A DNA stretch of 64,000 bases from Erodium maritimum (Eukaryota > Streptophyta > Magnoliopsida > Geraniales > Geraniaceae): contig OY997589.1 in assembly GCA_963921825.1 (NCBI GenBank), forward strand, positions 76,492,523 through 76,556,522, given 5' to 3'. Within the stretch, counting starts at the first letter, position 1; each line of letters starts with the position of its first letter. A program made the translations under genes and the position numbers. The notes below the pieces were generated by a model that saw nothing but the letters and a program-made list of their open reading frames with translations, was not told the DNA's origin and ran no database searches. This document shows positions 46,460 through 58,130 of the stretch, in pieces.

Positions 46460-48200
46460 AATTTCTACTCGTTGCTGTCGTGACCCCTCTCTAACCCTAG
46501 CATGAAGTTAGCCCTTGCTCCCGCCGCGTCCGCCGCCGACACCCTGTCGACGTCCTCTCGGCGAGTCCCATCCTCACCAGCCACCATGCAAAGCTCTACG
46601 GAGATCGCGTCGGTGCCATGGTCTTCTCTGTCTCCCTTGATCGTTATCTCCTCGTCCACTTCCTCCCCTCCTTCCCCTCCATCCTCTACACCGATGCATC
46701 ATATCTCTCTGCCCCCTCCACAGGTGCTGCACCGTAGCCTGATCTTTATTCCCTTGTCCTCCTCCACTCCATCGACATCGCCTACGCGATCATCCTCGCC
46801 AACCTATATCCTTGTAGGGCACCGACGTCATGCGTCTCATGGTCCAATTTACTCCCCGGGTCGAGCGGGTAGGCCTCCTTCTCCGCCACGACGGGGTTTT
46901 GTGAGGGGATGGCCGTGGACTCCTGGAGTTTGCCTCGACGTCTCTTATCGCTCTTCGCGGCCATGCTTTGCAGCTGAACCGACCCATGACCTTGCTCTGG
47001 GCCGGATGATGTTACATGGGAGGGGCGGGCGTCAGATTGGAGTTCCCTGGGTTTTGGCTCATCCTAGGGTTTTGGGCAATCGGTTTGATGCGCTGGACAT
47101 ACCGTTAGGTAGGATCTCTCCTCGGGCCAGTCGGGGGCAAGGGCCCATAACCGCTGGGGTGGATTGATTCTCTTCTTCTTGGACGTAAGGGAGGACATTT
47201 TGGATCGTTAGGCGGGCGGCGCCTGCAGCCTCTCCTGGTGGAACCATTGACATACTACTACCCGGCATGGGAGCATCTGCCGGTTCCGACGACTAAGAAC
47301 CGGTGGCCCGAGGACTATCCATTGCCTCGTCCGGGTCTCATGCGGCTGTGACCTAGGCCTTGGCTAGGGCGTCAGGGGCCGGCGCGAGATCACGACGGTG
47401 ATGCGTATGGCGGCGCGGTAAGGATGGGCTCATTGTCCATGGATCCTTTACCTGTGATTGGATTGGGCCGAAGGGTAGGTGGCGGGGTACCCATGGATCC
47501 GTTACTTAACCTAGTCCCCCGCCATCTGTGTACATTTGACCCCTCGGGGTGTTTTGTACACACATATCCTGGGAGCTACAACAGGGGGTTGGCCCTCGAC
47601 TGACTCGGTTGCTGGGAACCTGGGATTCTATAACGGAGGGTTTGGTGGAAGGCGCGAGTGTTTTCTGGAGCTCGGCCTGTTGAAGGTTCACCTCCCGCCG
47701 ATGGGGGGTATGACTGGGCTGGTATATGGGAGAGGTCGGCGTTGGAAGATTGGGGTGGCCAGCGGGCCACCAGTTGGGCGAGGGCTGAGACACAGCCCCG
47801 TCGACTCCCATGAGTCACTTGGTAGGCCTCAAGGACATGAAGGAGCTCCTGAGGATGACATGTGAAACCTTCCCCACTGATAAGCACAGGTTCGGTTTTC
47901 ACAATGTAGCAGAGCGTCGCCTTCGGGAGACCTAGCGGTATTCAGGCCCCACCTTGAGTAGTGTTTGCCAGCAGAGTTTATTTTCCTTGTCTTTTAATTT
48001 TTCGTTGTTAGGATTGAGCGAATCTTTCATTATTTTTCTAGTTCATTTTATTTGGTTGTCAGTCCTAGGTCGCCTCCACGACATCTCAACAAAACGTCTT
48101 AGACGTTTCAGTAGTTACAAGTTTTTGTGTTTGTCCCGTTCAGAAATCCAAGCATGTACTGACTCTCTATTAAAGGATTGAAAATTGCATTTACTCAAAA
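46460..48200 (+). mobile_element. LINE remnant with ORF1-like frame
   Basis: Opens with AACCCTAGCATGAAG and a Ser/Pro-rich frame 46502-47167 (221 codons), then broken GC-rich sequence and a tail AAAATTGCATTTACTCAAAA (about 48181-48200). The tail resembles those at 56449 and 58951. No endonuclease or RT domain. ATCAT(T/C)AAAAAAA occurs both at about 46408 and at 48204 and could be the TSD, but it is A-rich and unconvincing. Confidence 0.5.
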
Positions 48201-48506
48201 AAAATCATCAAAAAAAAAACTAATCAACAAGTCAAGTCATCCACATAAGCTTAGTCTTAATCTCGGAAAAATAATTTATAACATACTCAAGATAATTAAC
48301 CCAACAAAAAACTTACAAATATAGGATCGTACACAATACAATACATGCTTGTTTGGCACAAAAACAAATATGTTCTACTAGTGAACAAGGACAACCCTAT
48401 CACTATCACGGATTGAAAATAGGAACGGGATTAGTAGACGGAGTGGAGGAAAATCGTGAAGGAGGAGAAGATTTCAACGGTAGAAAATGGAGAGAGAGAG
48501 CTGGAT
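48201..48506 (+). other. Upstream region and 5' UTR of FAD synthetase
   Basis: AT-rich, becoming purine-rich near the start codon. An in-frame upstream ATG at 48456 would add 17 acidic residues (MKEEKISTVENGERELD), atypical for a transit peptide, so it is less likely to be the used start. No promoter motif can be assigned. Confidence 0.4.
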
Positions 48507-51500
48507 ATGTCTCTGAAGCTGAATCCACATAGAATGTTGTTGGCTGCTGCTGGCTCTCGCATCTCCCACCTCCTTCCAGACTCTGTCTCTGACCATGCCT
48601 GCTTCACTCCCCTAGGGTTCGCGATTCACACCACCACAATCGCCGCCCTCGCTTCTCCTTGGCCGCCGCCCTACGGATACCGCGCCACCGCCAATGTCCG
48701 CCGACGTAACCTCTCCTCTTCCTCCGCCGTCCACTCCAAATCCTCCTCCGCCATTGTTCCCGGCTGTTTCAGGTCAGTCCGGTGTCCGCCATTTCTCTCT
48801 TTACTCTTCAATCACTCCAATACCCTGAATTCACTTGCAATTTATGTTTTTCGCTCGTGAATTTGATGGTATGATAGGGCTGTGATGGCAAATTTTTAAT
48901 TGAAGAAATACATTTTTTATGGTTTCAATTCATGTTTTTAGCTCATGAATTTGACTGTAAGACAAAGTAGTAATAGAATTTTTTGAGTTTTAAGAGAATG
49001 AAGATACTGCTATGGTTTCAGTTTATGATGAATCTCTGTTCAACGTTAGTTCCTTGAATACATTCTTATGGACTACACTTCAGTTGCTAATCTGATGTGG
49101 TTGGTAGATATTGCATCATTTGAACTGCAGATAGAATGTTACTTATCATAAGTGTTAATCTCAAGAACGAAGAACCGAATTTGGATTGGTTGTGATTTGT
49201 CTTGAATACAGTCCTCTCACAGCCTTTACACATATCGACAGTTGAAGTAAAAGCAGCCATTTTTTTGTTGATTTAGTGTGTTTCTACTTGTCTATGTGTG
49301 CATATATAATTCTGGCTTTGTTTGGTCAACAATCTGATTACTCTTCTTTCTTTAAAGCCAACAAGAAGATGGCCGTCAGCTTCCTTCTGAAGAATTGTCC
49401 TCTGTGGCAGGTTTCTTTTTATTGCTTCTCTTCTTCACAGCTCTTTATCTATTTATTTTGGTTGTAATAAGTACAACATTTGAATTTTGAGGGAACAAAA
49501 ATTTCCTTGGTGTTCTAGTTGGTTTAATTCTATTTAGGTGTTAGTCTGAACACTAAACTTCATGTATCTACTTCACCATTTTAGCCGTCCTCAGCATGCT
49601 AAATTGTTTGTAAAGCTTTTTTCCTCTTTGTTGCTGTTGACATTTTTTTTACGCCAACTGTGCCAATTAGGCGTCATAAAAATCAACCACTTAGTCAAAA
49701 TACCCAGTAATCATCGTTTTTGGTCGTTCCTTGTCCTGTTAGATCTTTTATTGTAATGGTTATAGATAAAAAGGGTATCTAAAACCAATTGCGGTATGGT
49801 ATTTTTGTAACTACTTGAATCGCTTTCTATTTTCTGGTTTAATCCCTGTATGTGAAGTTAGTGTAAAGAAGATTTCGTAATTATGAAGAATAAATCAACA
49901 TTTGGAAACTGTGCTATCACAGAGGGTGAAAAGCACTGCTAAGTATATATTATTTGGACCTTAAGGATTTGTCCATTCCACATAATGTATAAGATTCTAT
50001 GTCAAGACTTGAGAGGCTTCTGCATCTGATTATTCTCTAAAATCTGTATGGGTTGTTGACTTTGGCCTTTGTGCTTTGCTCTATTTTAGAGAATAAATGC
50101 ATGAGGTATGTATAAGCTGATTCATACTAGCACAGTAGTTCTGTTATGTTAAATAATTTGATGGAAATTCAAGTTTTGATTCAATTTGTACTTGAGCACT
50201 CCTTCCCTCTCCATTACCTTACATCTTTCATATCCAGATAAAGTGCATTGCTTTCTCAAATCACTTAGGTTTAATGCATCTGTGTGTAGTTTCACTAAAA
50301 AGGACACATTTTTTTGTATGGTATTATGGAAAATGTTTGCATTATTCCTGAATAGATTATTTTTATTGGTTGCTATCTTTTGTGAGTTGGTTAAAATGTA
50401 AGATTGCCCATATATGTGTAGGATTGCAGTGTTGTTAATCTGGCTTGGTTAGAGGTTTGTACTGGTAAATAGAAACCTTCTTTCTATTTTAATAAAAATC
50501 TTAACTTCAATGTTTGGGCCGTCAATCATCCAGGAGGAGTTGTAGCTCTGGGGAAGTTTGATGCTCTTCACATTGGTCACCGGGAACTGGCGATTCAAGC
50601 ATCAAAGGTTGGAGTTCCATTTCTTCTATCATTTGTAGGAATGGCAGAAGTACTTGGTTGGGAGCCTAGGTATTTTATAACGCTGATTTTTTCATGCATC
50701 ATTATACTTTTTATTGTTCAAATGTGAAAAATAAGAATTTTATTTTATATTAGTTACCAATTGTTCAAAATAATAAAGGATCCTACTTTAGATGTTTTTC
50801 CCCATGTGAATGTTATTTGTAAACTTAGTTATAGTGGTCTGTTGAAGTTCTTTTTTACATGAAAATTTCTTAAACAGGGCTCCAATAGTCGCCAAATGTG
50901 ACCGAAAGCGGGTTCTTAACTCTTGGGCACCGTACTGTGGTAATGTGCCCCCAAAAGAGTTTGAAGTTAACTTCTCAAGCGTTCGACATCTCAGTCCACG
51001 ACTATTTGTCGAGAAGCTTTCAAAAGAGCTTGGAGTCTCTGGAGTTGTAGCTGGTAAAGTAAAAGAAACCACAACTCTTCTTATAATTCCTTAAAGGGTT
51101 AATTACACTTAGCCACACCTAATTTTACACGTTCTGTACATAACTACACCTGAGTTCCAAGTTCGTTTAAACAAATCACATAGATCTTTTTTTTTAAATG
51201 ACGAAAATGCCCTTGATCATAATCTCAAAAATGCCCTTTTTTTCGTTTTTTTAATAGTTTTATCTTGGGTTAATTACAGGTAGCTATTGCGTACTATACG
51301 TCTTTTGTACATAACTATCCCTAACTTTAATATGCTATTTAGAGCTACCTAAACTTTCAACAAATGGCAGATATCCCTTTTTTTCGCTAGAAAACGCCCT
51401 TAATCCTAATATCAAATAGTACAAGTTTTTCGTCCTTTTAATAGTTTCCTCTTTTAAGGTGTTGTTTTTATGTCTACTCAACTGTTTTTTTTACAGCTAA

Positions 51501-52246
51501 TTAAAATGTTTTGGGTAATTATCGAGTCATTTTTTAGATTAGAGTCAATTGCATTTTCGTCTCTTTTTGGTGATATGCAGAAAAGATTCCGGACTTAGGT
51601 GTAGCTAGGTGAAAAACGTGTAAACTTGGGCGTAATAACCCTTCCTCAAAATACATAATACGATGATGACATAGAAGTAAAATCTAACGTCTCTATCGCA
51701 GGTGAAAACTACCGGTTTGGGTACAAAGCTGCAGGCAATGCACAAGAACTCATGAGCCTCTGCAAGGAGTACGGTGTCACTGCATACATAATCAACTCCG
51801 TGATGGACAAGAAGCAAGATTTCAGAGACATAACCTCTATCCAAAGAGACATGAAAGAGAGAGGCCAAGTCTCATCTACGCGGGTCCGCCACGCTTTAGC
51901 AGTAGGAGACATGAAATACGTCTCAGAGCTTCTGGGTCGCCGGCACAGGCTCATATTGACGGTGAAAGACTTGCAAGGGTTCAGTGTCATGAGCAGTAAA
52001 GTCAAGGCATCGGCGCCTCGGTCCTGGCTGCTGAATCTTCCACCCAAGGAGGGCTTGTATGAAGATTGTGCTATATTTTGGGGCGCTGAGGAGGAAGAGG
52101 TGGTGACTTGTAGGGTGGTGATACAGACGACGCATGTCCATTTGGAGATTGATGAAGGAGAAGCTATCTGTAAGTTTCTTAATAGTTCTGAAGAATTGCC
52201 AATCTTGGGTATTGAGTTTGGTCGTTTAGAAGTTGATTGTGGTTGA
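48507..52246 (+). CDS. RIBF: FAD synthetase, plastid RibF type
   Basis: Adenylates FMN with ATP to give FAD; plant members are plastid-targeted and related to the nucleotidyltransferase half of bacterial RibF. Exons: 48507-48772, 49358-49410, 50534-50669, 50878-51053, 51702-52246, joining to 1176 nt, 391 aa (Arabidopsis homologs are about 370 from memory). Residues 1-85 are rich in Ser/Arg/Ala and low in acids, a transit peptide. [16 protein letters not shown] (107-122) is the nucleotidyltransferase signature with the HIGH motif; [13 protein letters not shown] and GENYRFGY follow; SSTRVR (268-273) is the RibF SSTxIR motif. The C-terminal part is where bacteria carry riboflavin kinase; here it is short and diverged, as in plants, where the protein is thought to lack kinase activity. 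Starts at 48456 (408 aa) or 48534 (382 aa) are possible. Intron 4 carries a Mutator-type MITE. Confidence 0.94.
51096..51641. mobile_element. Mutator-type MITE, 9-bp TSD (8/9), in FAD synthetase intron 4
   Basis: Starts GGGTTAATTACACTTAGCCA and ends ...AAACTTGGGCGTAATAACCC. Flanks TTCCTTAAA (51087-51095) and TTCCTCAAA (51642-51650). A second GGGTTAATTACAGGTAGC terminus begins inside at 51267 and matches the 15337-15701 family (AGCTACCTAAACTTTCA) but has no right end, so a second, truncated element is nested within. Confidence 0.8.
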
Positions 52247-52869
52247 TTCAATCATTAATATATACAGACTGATACATAAATAACCTTTTTGCATCAATCT
52301 TCTTCCGAAGTTTAATTCTCAATCTGTGAAAGATTGATGTAGTAATGTAACTGTAATATAGTGTTAAAAAACAGTTTTAGGCTTAGCAAAAGCAAAAAAA
52401 ATTTATCTTTTAATCTGTTCGTTCAACTATTCAGATTATTTTAAAATTGTATTTGTAATTGAAATTTATTTTATGTTATTAAATATTCAAATTGTTTCGA
52501 TTTACTTCTTGTGGCATCTACGTGATGATAACGTGACAAAGGCTACGGTGGAACCATAATTTTCCCTACATCATTGATCAGTCATTGATTAAAATCGGAC
52601 CAGACGGAGACTGGTAGTGGGTTTATACTGTTAAGACTAGAATAAAAAGTTCTGTAAAAACAATAATGGCAGCACTTATTTTTTGGGCAAAATCTTTTAA
52701 TTGACATCATTCAACCCAATCGGGCACGGATTCCATTTTTTTCTATTTTTCATTTCTGTTATCTATTAACCATGTACCCTGTGCCTATTCTTTTCCTTTT
52801 GCTTTAAAAAAAGGGGGAGGTCATTTTATGATTTTATGAATGAGGTCGATTTCGATTAAGATTTTTATT
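52247..52869. other. FAD synthetase 3' UTR and AT-rich flank
   Basis: No further gene or element recognised. Confidence 0.45.
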
Positions 52870-53511
52870 CTGTATGTCCAATTTGAATCGACCTCAACGG
52901 ATCTCTCGTTACTGCTCAGGGGGGCAGTATTTAGGGATGACAGGATTTGAACCCGTGACATTTTGTACCCAAAACAAACGCGCTACCAAGCTGCGCTACA
53001 TCCCTTTCTTTTCTTTCAATTGGTCTACAGTGTGGAATTCCTTTATTGTTTTTGATCACTCGAGGTCTTTATTTTGCATACCCTTGTGGCGACGGAAAGG
53101 TCCAGTATGCGTCTCAATGTAATCGAGCCTGATAGGGAACTGAACCGTTATGGCAACGAAGGGTTTGATTCAGAGGGAGAAGAAGAGACAAAAATTGGAA
53201 CAAAAATATCATTTGATTCGTCGATCCCTAAAAAAAGAAATATGCGAAGAATAGAAGAAGTGGAGATCTTGGATACTTAGCCCTTTACGCTTGCCACGAG
53301 CAAGGCATACGTTAGTGTAGAATGGCTTTATTTGCGGAGGCTGGTGGAAAAATGAGGGTGCCTCCCGAGGAATGGAAAGAAACATATTCTATTTTATCTT
53401 GAAGTTATCATATAGCATTTTTTCCAATCTTGGGTGGGTAGTCGCCGTTTCTGGTCTTTTAGTCACCTTTCGATGGCTTCCTTAATTCTCGTGCGAGCGC
53501 TTTCATGAAAT
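52870..53511. other. Probable organelle-derived insert
   Basis: Contains a chloroplast-type tRNA-Pro gene. The sequence right of it (CAATTGGTCTACAGTGTGGA, then a Glu/Arg-rich frame 53074-53280) is also unlike the surrounding nuclear AT-rich DNA, but I cannot name a gene in it. It could be plastid DNA, or mitochondrial DNA that had itself taken up plastid trnP. Both ends are approximate; the right end is at or near the LINE insertion site. Confidence 0.55.
52932..53005 (-). tRNA. trnP-UGG: Chloroplast-type tRNA-Pro (UGG), probably a nuclear copy of organelle DNA
   Basis: The minus strand reads AGGGATGTAGCGCAGCTTGG, then TAGCGCGTTTGTTTTGGGTA, an anticodon loop with UGG, TPsiC arm GGGTTCAAATCC and acceptor ending CATCCCT plus discriminator A: a 74-nt cloverleaf with perfect acceptor pairing (AGGGATG/CATCCCT). 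It matches my memory of plastid trnP-UGG. No encoded CCA. Neighbouring plastid genes trnW and petG or psaJ are not visible, so the fragment is short. Whether it is transcribed in the nucleus is unknown. Confidence 0.88.
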
Positions 53512-53530
53512 AATTGATTAACAATCTTAT
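53512..53530. repeat. Left target-site duplication of the LINE at 53531
   Basis: AATTGATTAACAATCTTAT, repeated exactly at 56474-56492 after the A-rich tail. Confidence 0.85.
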
Positions 53531-56473
53531 GCAACTTTACCTTTCTAATCAAGTAAACAAATTATTCTCTCTTGTGATATGTAGAGTGCCTCTCCCAACT
53601 AAACCCGAACCCTAGTCTTGAATATAGAGCCCCTTATTTTTGTCACCATTGCTGACAATACTGTGCGCTCAGACGATCTTGTCCCGTCGTCGCTCTCTAA
53701 TGGACAGTTCTTGGCAACTCTACCCCCTCGTCCCTTTTCGGATGTCTCGCATCCATTAAAGACACGGTGTAAGAGGAAGCCGAAGCAAACCCTAGCAGGT
53801 CTTTCTCCTTCGCTTCCTTCATCGCTACCATCCCCGGTGCGCCACCATCATCATTCACCACGACGATTGTACCATTCATTCTCTCTTGGGATCGCCACAC
53901 CACCGGCAACGCCTCCGTTCAAACCGCGTCGAGGTCGTCCGATGAAAAGTCAAGACGTAACTTCGGCTGCAAGTCACCCACCACCGGCAGTTCAGCCTCC
54001 TTCCAAGGACGACCTTGAGGTTCTGCCTCCTCTGTATCGAGACCTCAATCGAGGGAAGGCGCCCGTCAACGGCGGGTGGAGGACGGAGTTGGAGGCGCTG
54101 CATTCGGGACTTTCAGTCCCTAATGTCGATCGGATCCCCGTGATCCTGTCATTGCTAACAACTCCTGCAAGTCTGGGTCGCCGTCGAGAGACACAGTTGC
54201 TGCCAGAGGAAATCATAGCTCCCGAGGTTCCAGTGTCGTCGAGTCTACTCGCGTCCACCATGGCCATCTCCAAGACTACCTCTCTTCTTGTTCTCTCTCT
54301 CGAGGAGGAGGTGGAGGTCCTAGTTCTTTATTCACTGGTAGACACGTCGGTGATGGCGCGCCAGAAGTTCGGCATGGTGGGAAGTTGTGGGCTCCGCGAT
54401 CTTCTCGGAAGGAAGTCCTACTTCGCATCATCACCAATGCCTAGGGACGGTTCGCGGAGGGTCTGGTCATCAAAGACATAGGCCCGGGGTTTTTTGCCTT
54501 CTATTTCGATTCAGCGGAGGCGCGGGCATGGGTTCGAGGTAACGAGCCCTAGTGCTTCGATGGTCGGCCTCTTCTGCTTGGAGATATGGATCCAATGGCC
54601 AAAGAGATCCCCGTTCTGGATCGTCTGCAACTTTAGGCTCATGTCCATGGGCTCCCACCACTGGTCCAGACATAGGAAACTGGGGAGACAATTGGCGCGA
54701 CATTGGTGGTTTGTGTGAAGGTCCCATGCGATCAATAAGGATTGTGCTGGGGAGGGGCAGTGAGAGTGCGGATCTGACACCTCGTGGAACGTCCTCTTTG
54801 TCTCCACTTGCTGCTGCGATTCATGGAGTTCCTGGAACCCCGTTCGGGTCGCGCTCACATACACAAAAATCCCCTCGTTCTGCTTCAATTGTGGGAGGAT
54901 CGGTCATATGGTTCAGGAGTGTGATCTAGAGATCTGTGGTACCCGCGCTTTGATGCTTCCATGTTGGAGTATCAAAAGGATCGACAGGTTACGCAGTACG
55001 AGATGGATTGGGAGTAGAAGGCCTCTCTGGACGTCCCATTGGGTTTCGAGACCTTACCCTCAAAAACTGTACCTACGGGCGCCTCGTCTCGAGGAAGGGG
55101 CCCAATTGTGTCCCCGAACACTGTAGCTAGCGGTACAGTACCTCGGGTATGCAACCCAACTGGGAGAGTTGGTCTCGACTGAAAAAAATTAGTATGTGGC
55201 CAGCTCTCTAGTGGTAAGGAAACCGAAGTTTTAGGTTCTTCCACGGCTGGTGCGAGTGGCTTTAAGAGGGGGTCTGTCACGCCCAAATCCGGTTTTGACC
55301 GGACTCGAGACGTGAACTAAAACAATAATAATTTTAAACGAAAGTAAAGCCAAAACCAGTCTCAATTAATAAATTTAAAACTTTTAACAACGCCACGAGT
55401 CGACAGCTCGGTAAAAACAACCAGTAAAAAGGTTTAATAACAGGAAATAGTAATAATATCCTCACCATAATATAATCATCCACTAGCACACAGCAGAGAA
55501 GTTCGCATACTATTGCGTCACACATATCATATATACAAGCAGCGGATACACACAAATTCACACTCAGCAGCATATTCACAAAGTTCAGACAGCGAGACTA
55601 CACTCAGTCAACCACTCCACGATGCAAACATTGCACCACAAACACACAGGAGACAACATCAACTTAGGTTTACATTTCTTAGCACGTCCACTTTCTAACA
55701 TAACGTTCATGTTGACATCGCGTCGTTACAACCTGGTTCCGGCATCCCAGAACTATGTTGTAACCACCTGATATCCCCCCATTCACACCCAGCTATAGTG
55801 GCCCCTATAGCCAAACCGTGATGGTAACCATCCGCTTAAGAGGGCATTAAAAACACAACCTGCACAACAAGGACACAAATCAAAGCACACAACAGTTCAA
55901 CCAACTATCAAACCGAGACTCTCTTCGTCTCGTTATACGCTTAGTTAATCTCCGAATTGTGTAACCGACACACCGAAACTCAACAACCTAACTCTACCCA
56001 CCTAGTTGACGTACGGTCTGAGGTTTGAAAAAAAAATTCAAATGAAACCAGGCTCTGATACCAAATTTCTCGATTAGTAACACTTACGAAAAAGACAAAA
56101 CAAATAGAGATCAACAGGAACACAACTTATTTGCCAGAACCCAAAGATAATAAGGCGAGGGCTGGTAAACAACCTCACCAAGAGGAATGATAGGCCCTTC
56201 CGACTCTAGGTACTTGCTTCAGGAGTGGTCCTTGGTGGAAGTCATGCCTCTTACAACTGATGAGTTCGAGTTTGGTCATTTTGCCCCTCATATGCAGCGC
56301 TTAGGCACTACCTTAAGCAAGACTTCCAAATCCGATTTTCAACCCCCCCACCTTTCCTTCATTCCTATGACGAGTTCAATAACGTTTCTGACGGTTACTT
56401 TGCCTCAGAGTTATGTGTGTTGAGCCCTTCGGGGGCTCTTTATTAATAAAAATTTGCACCCTTTAGTAAAAAA
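53531..56473 (+). mobile_element. L1-type LINE, ORF1 only, 19-bp TSD, with LTR-element remnant inside
   Basis: A 19-bp perfect TSD (53512-53530 and 56474-56492) and tail AAAAATTTGCACCCTTTAGT plus A-run define the insert. The frame 53618-54481 (287 codons) has basic, Pro/Ser-rich ORF1 character and an AT-hook-like PRRGRPMKSQ. Further on, in another frame, 54860-54925 encodes YTKIPSFCFNCGRIGHMVQE followed by CD, a CX2CX4HX4C zinc knuckle of the type that ends plant L1 ORF1 proteins and binds RNA. The frames between are broken, so ORF1 is a pseudogene. No endonuclease or RT is present between the knuckle and the tail, so ORF2 has been lost by internal deletion, although both ends were mobilised intact. 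An LTR-element remnant occupies about 55276-56075. Confidence 0.8.
55276..56075 (-). mobile_element. LTR retrotransposon remnant inside the LINE
   Basis: Starts TGTCACGCCCAAATCCGG, an LTR-like end, and contains GGCTCTGATACCA at 56051-56063, the complement of an initiator-Met tRNA primer site. It is therefore oriented on the minus strand. About 0.8 kb, no coding domain; broken, with one end lost. The short size would fit a TRIM-like or deleted element; family unresolved. Confidence 0.5.
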
Positions 56474-56492
56474 AATTGATTAACAATCTTAT
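56474..56492. repeat. Right target-site duplication of the LINE
   Basis: Exact copy of 53512-53530, immediately after the A-rich tail. Confidence 0.85.
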
Positions 56493-58130
56493 TTGCTCCA
56501 ACCGATCCTAACTCTCATCCTTTTCTCTCACATCCATATAAGATTGAGGTTGCAGCCAATGGAGATAGCATCGAAGAAAGGAAAGAGAAGGATCAGTTAG
56601 GGTGTCCTAGCAACTGGAGCAGCGGTGTAAGGTTGGGCTGATCGATAAGGCGAGGCAGTGAGGTGGCCGACTACTCTGTAGGTGGGATCGTTCTCGCAAC
56701 TATCACATCCATTGCAAGGCGTACCCCCATGGGCCTCCCTTTCATTGGTTGGGGTTCCATAGAGCAGTGGTGGATACATTATGGTGGCTCACATGCTTGA
56801 GGCAAGGAAGGTGGCTCAGTCGCAGGCGGATGTAGTGACAACGTGTGGGGGATTCTCCATCAGCGTGCAAGGGACGAGGGCGGCGACATAGAGGATGCTC
56901 TCATCTCGAAGACAAAAGGGCAAGAATAACGAGTCAACCGCGAAGGATGGTTTCCTAACCACCAGTGCCTACTCCTCCTCCACTAAGAAACATAACGAAA
57001 AAAGACGAGCGATGTGGGTAGAAGCAAGATGACATGGTTTTTAGGCCAGCGTAGGGGATTGTGTTAGTAGTGCTGATGCCTATAGAGGTGTTTCCCAATC
57101 GGACAACATATTCCGCTCGAAAACATTGGCATCCTTTGTCCACATATCCTGGCTATAACCTCCTTGCAACGACCCTTGACCCAGGAGGGTATTTCAGCAA
57201 TCCTGACCATTGTGGTCGATCCTCCCGCACCGCTAGTAGAATTTAGTAGGCGCTCATATTGGAATCGTACCCTCACCAGGCGAACAAGTCCTAAGAAGCG
57301 GAATACACTCATCCGATAAAAAAGTAGTCGAAGATCCTTCCATAATCTAATTTTTAGGACATCCCCCAACAGAGACCCCATTGGTTCATAAACATCGTGA
57401 CACGGCCCTTTAGCGCACGCCCGATGGTCATCCTCATCTGCTTTGTACTGAGTTCCAATGATATATCCACGGCATGAGACCACAATTACATGCGGTCAAA
57501 TCGTATCGGTGGCGCTCCCACTCCCAGTTGCATGTCCTCCAAGAACAGTGGCGCCCTCTTTAAACACAATGGCTCACCCTTCCCCACTCGATCCCAAGCC
57601 GCCGCAGTGGCGAAGAAGAAGGTCGTGGCTTCTTGGTCGAGATCTTTGACCACAACCTTCCCCACACCCCATTAGTTGGCCATGGCCCCCTGAATAGTCT
57701 TCGGGTTGTGCTTCTTTGACATCAATAGTCGCCTCGCCAGCCCATAGTCCTGGCATACGTGACTTGCATTGACTGGTTCAATTGGAATGTCGAAGAGTTT
57801 GTCTTTATCTTGGGATAGACTTATGACTCCCTAACCAGTTTGGAGGGACAAGATCTCCCCTAACAGCGACGATGATGAGATAGCGTCCATTATCAACAAG
57901 GATGGTGGGGCCTACATCGAGAGTCGTGACATACAGGGTCGTCTCTATACATTTCGTGGCCTTAGGCAAAAATTCAAAAATGGGCCTTTTAATAAGTAAA
58001 ACATAACGGTAGTCTTATATTTTATAAATGTCTTAAATAAAGATACATTTATATAGAGGACATAAAAACTTTAATCCAATACTTCGTCTAAATATATATA
58101 TTAACAAAAATTATATAAAAAATCGGGTAA
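56493..58130. other. GC-rich degraded block, then AT-rich spacer
   Basis: About 56500-57950 is GC-rich with short frames on both strands (longest 57483-57064 minus, 139 codons, no domain recognised), followed by AT-rich sequence to 58130. It resembles the block at 33641-36050 in character and is probably decayed transposon DNA. Confidence 0.35.

Noticed and set aside
46502-47167. 221-codon Ser/Pro-rich host protein
   Set aside because: It opens a GC-rich segment ending in a LINE tail, lacks a domain, and resembles the start of the other LINE remnants here.
52874-53122. 82-codon frame spanning the tRNA-Pro region
   Set aside because: It overlaps the tRNA on the opposite strand; the tRNA cloverleaf explains the sequence.
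53074-53280. Glu/Arg-rich 68-codon frame in the organelle insert as a gene
   Set aside because: I do not recognise it as any plastid or mitochondrial gene, and it has no visible expression signal; left as part of the insert.
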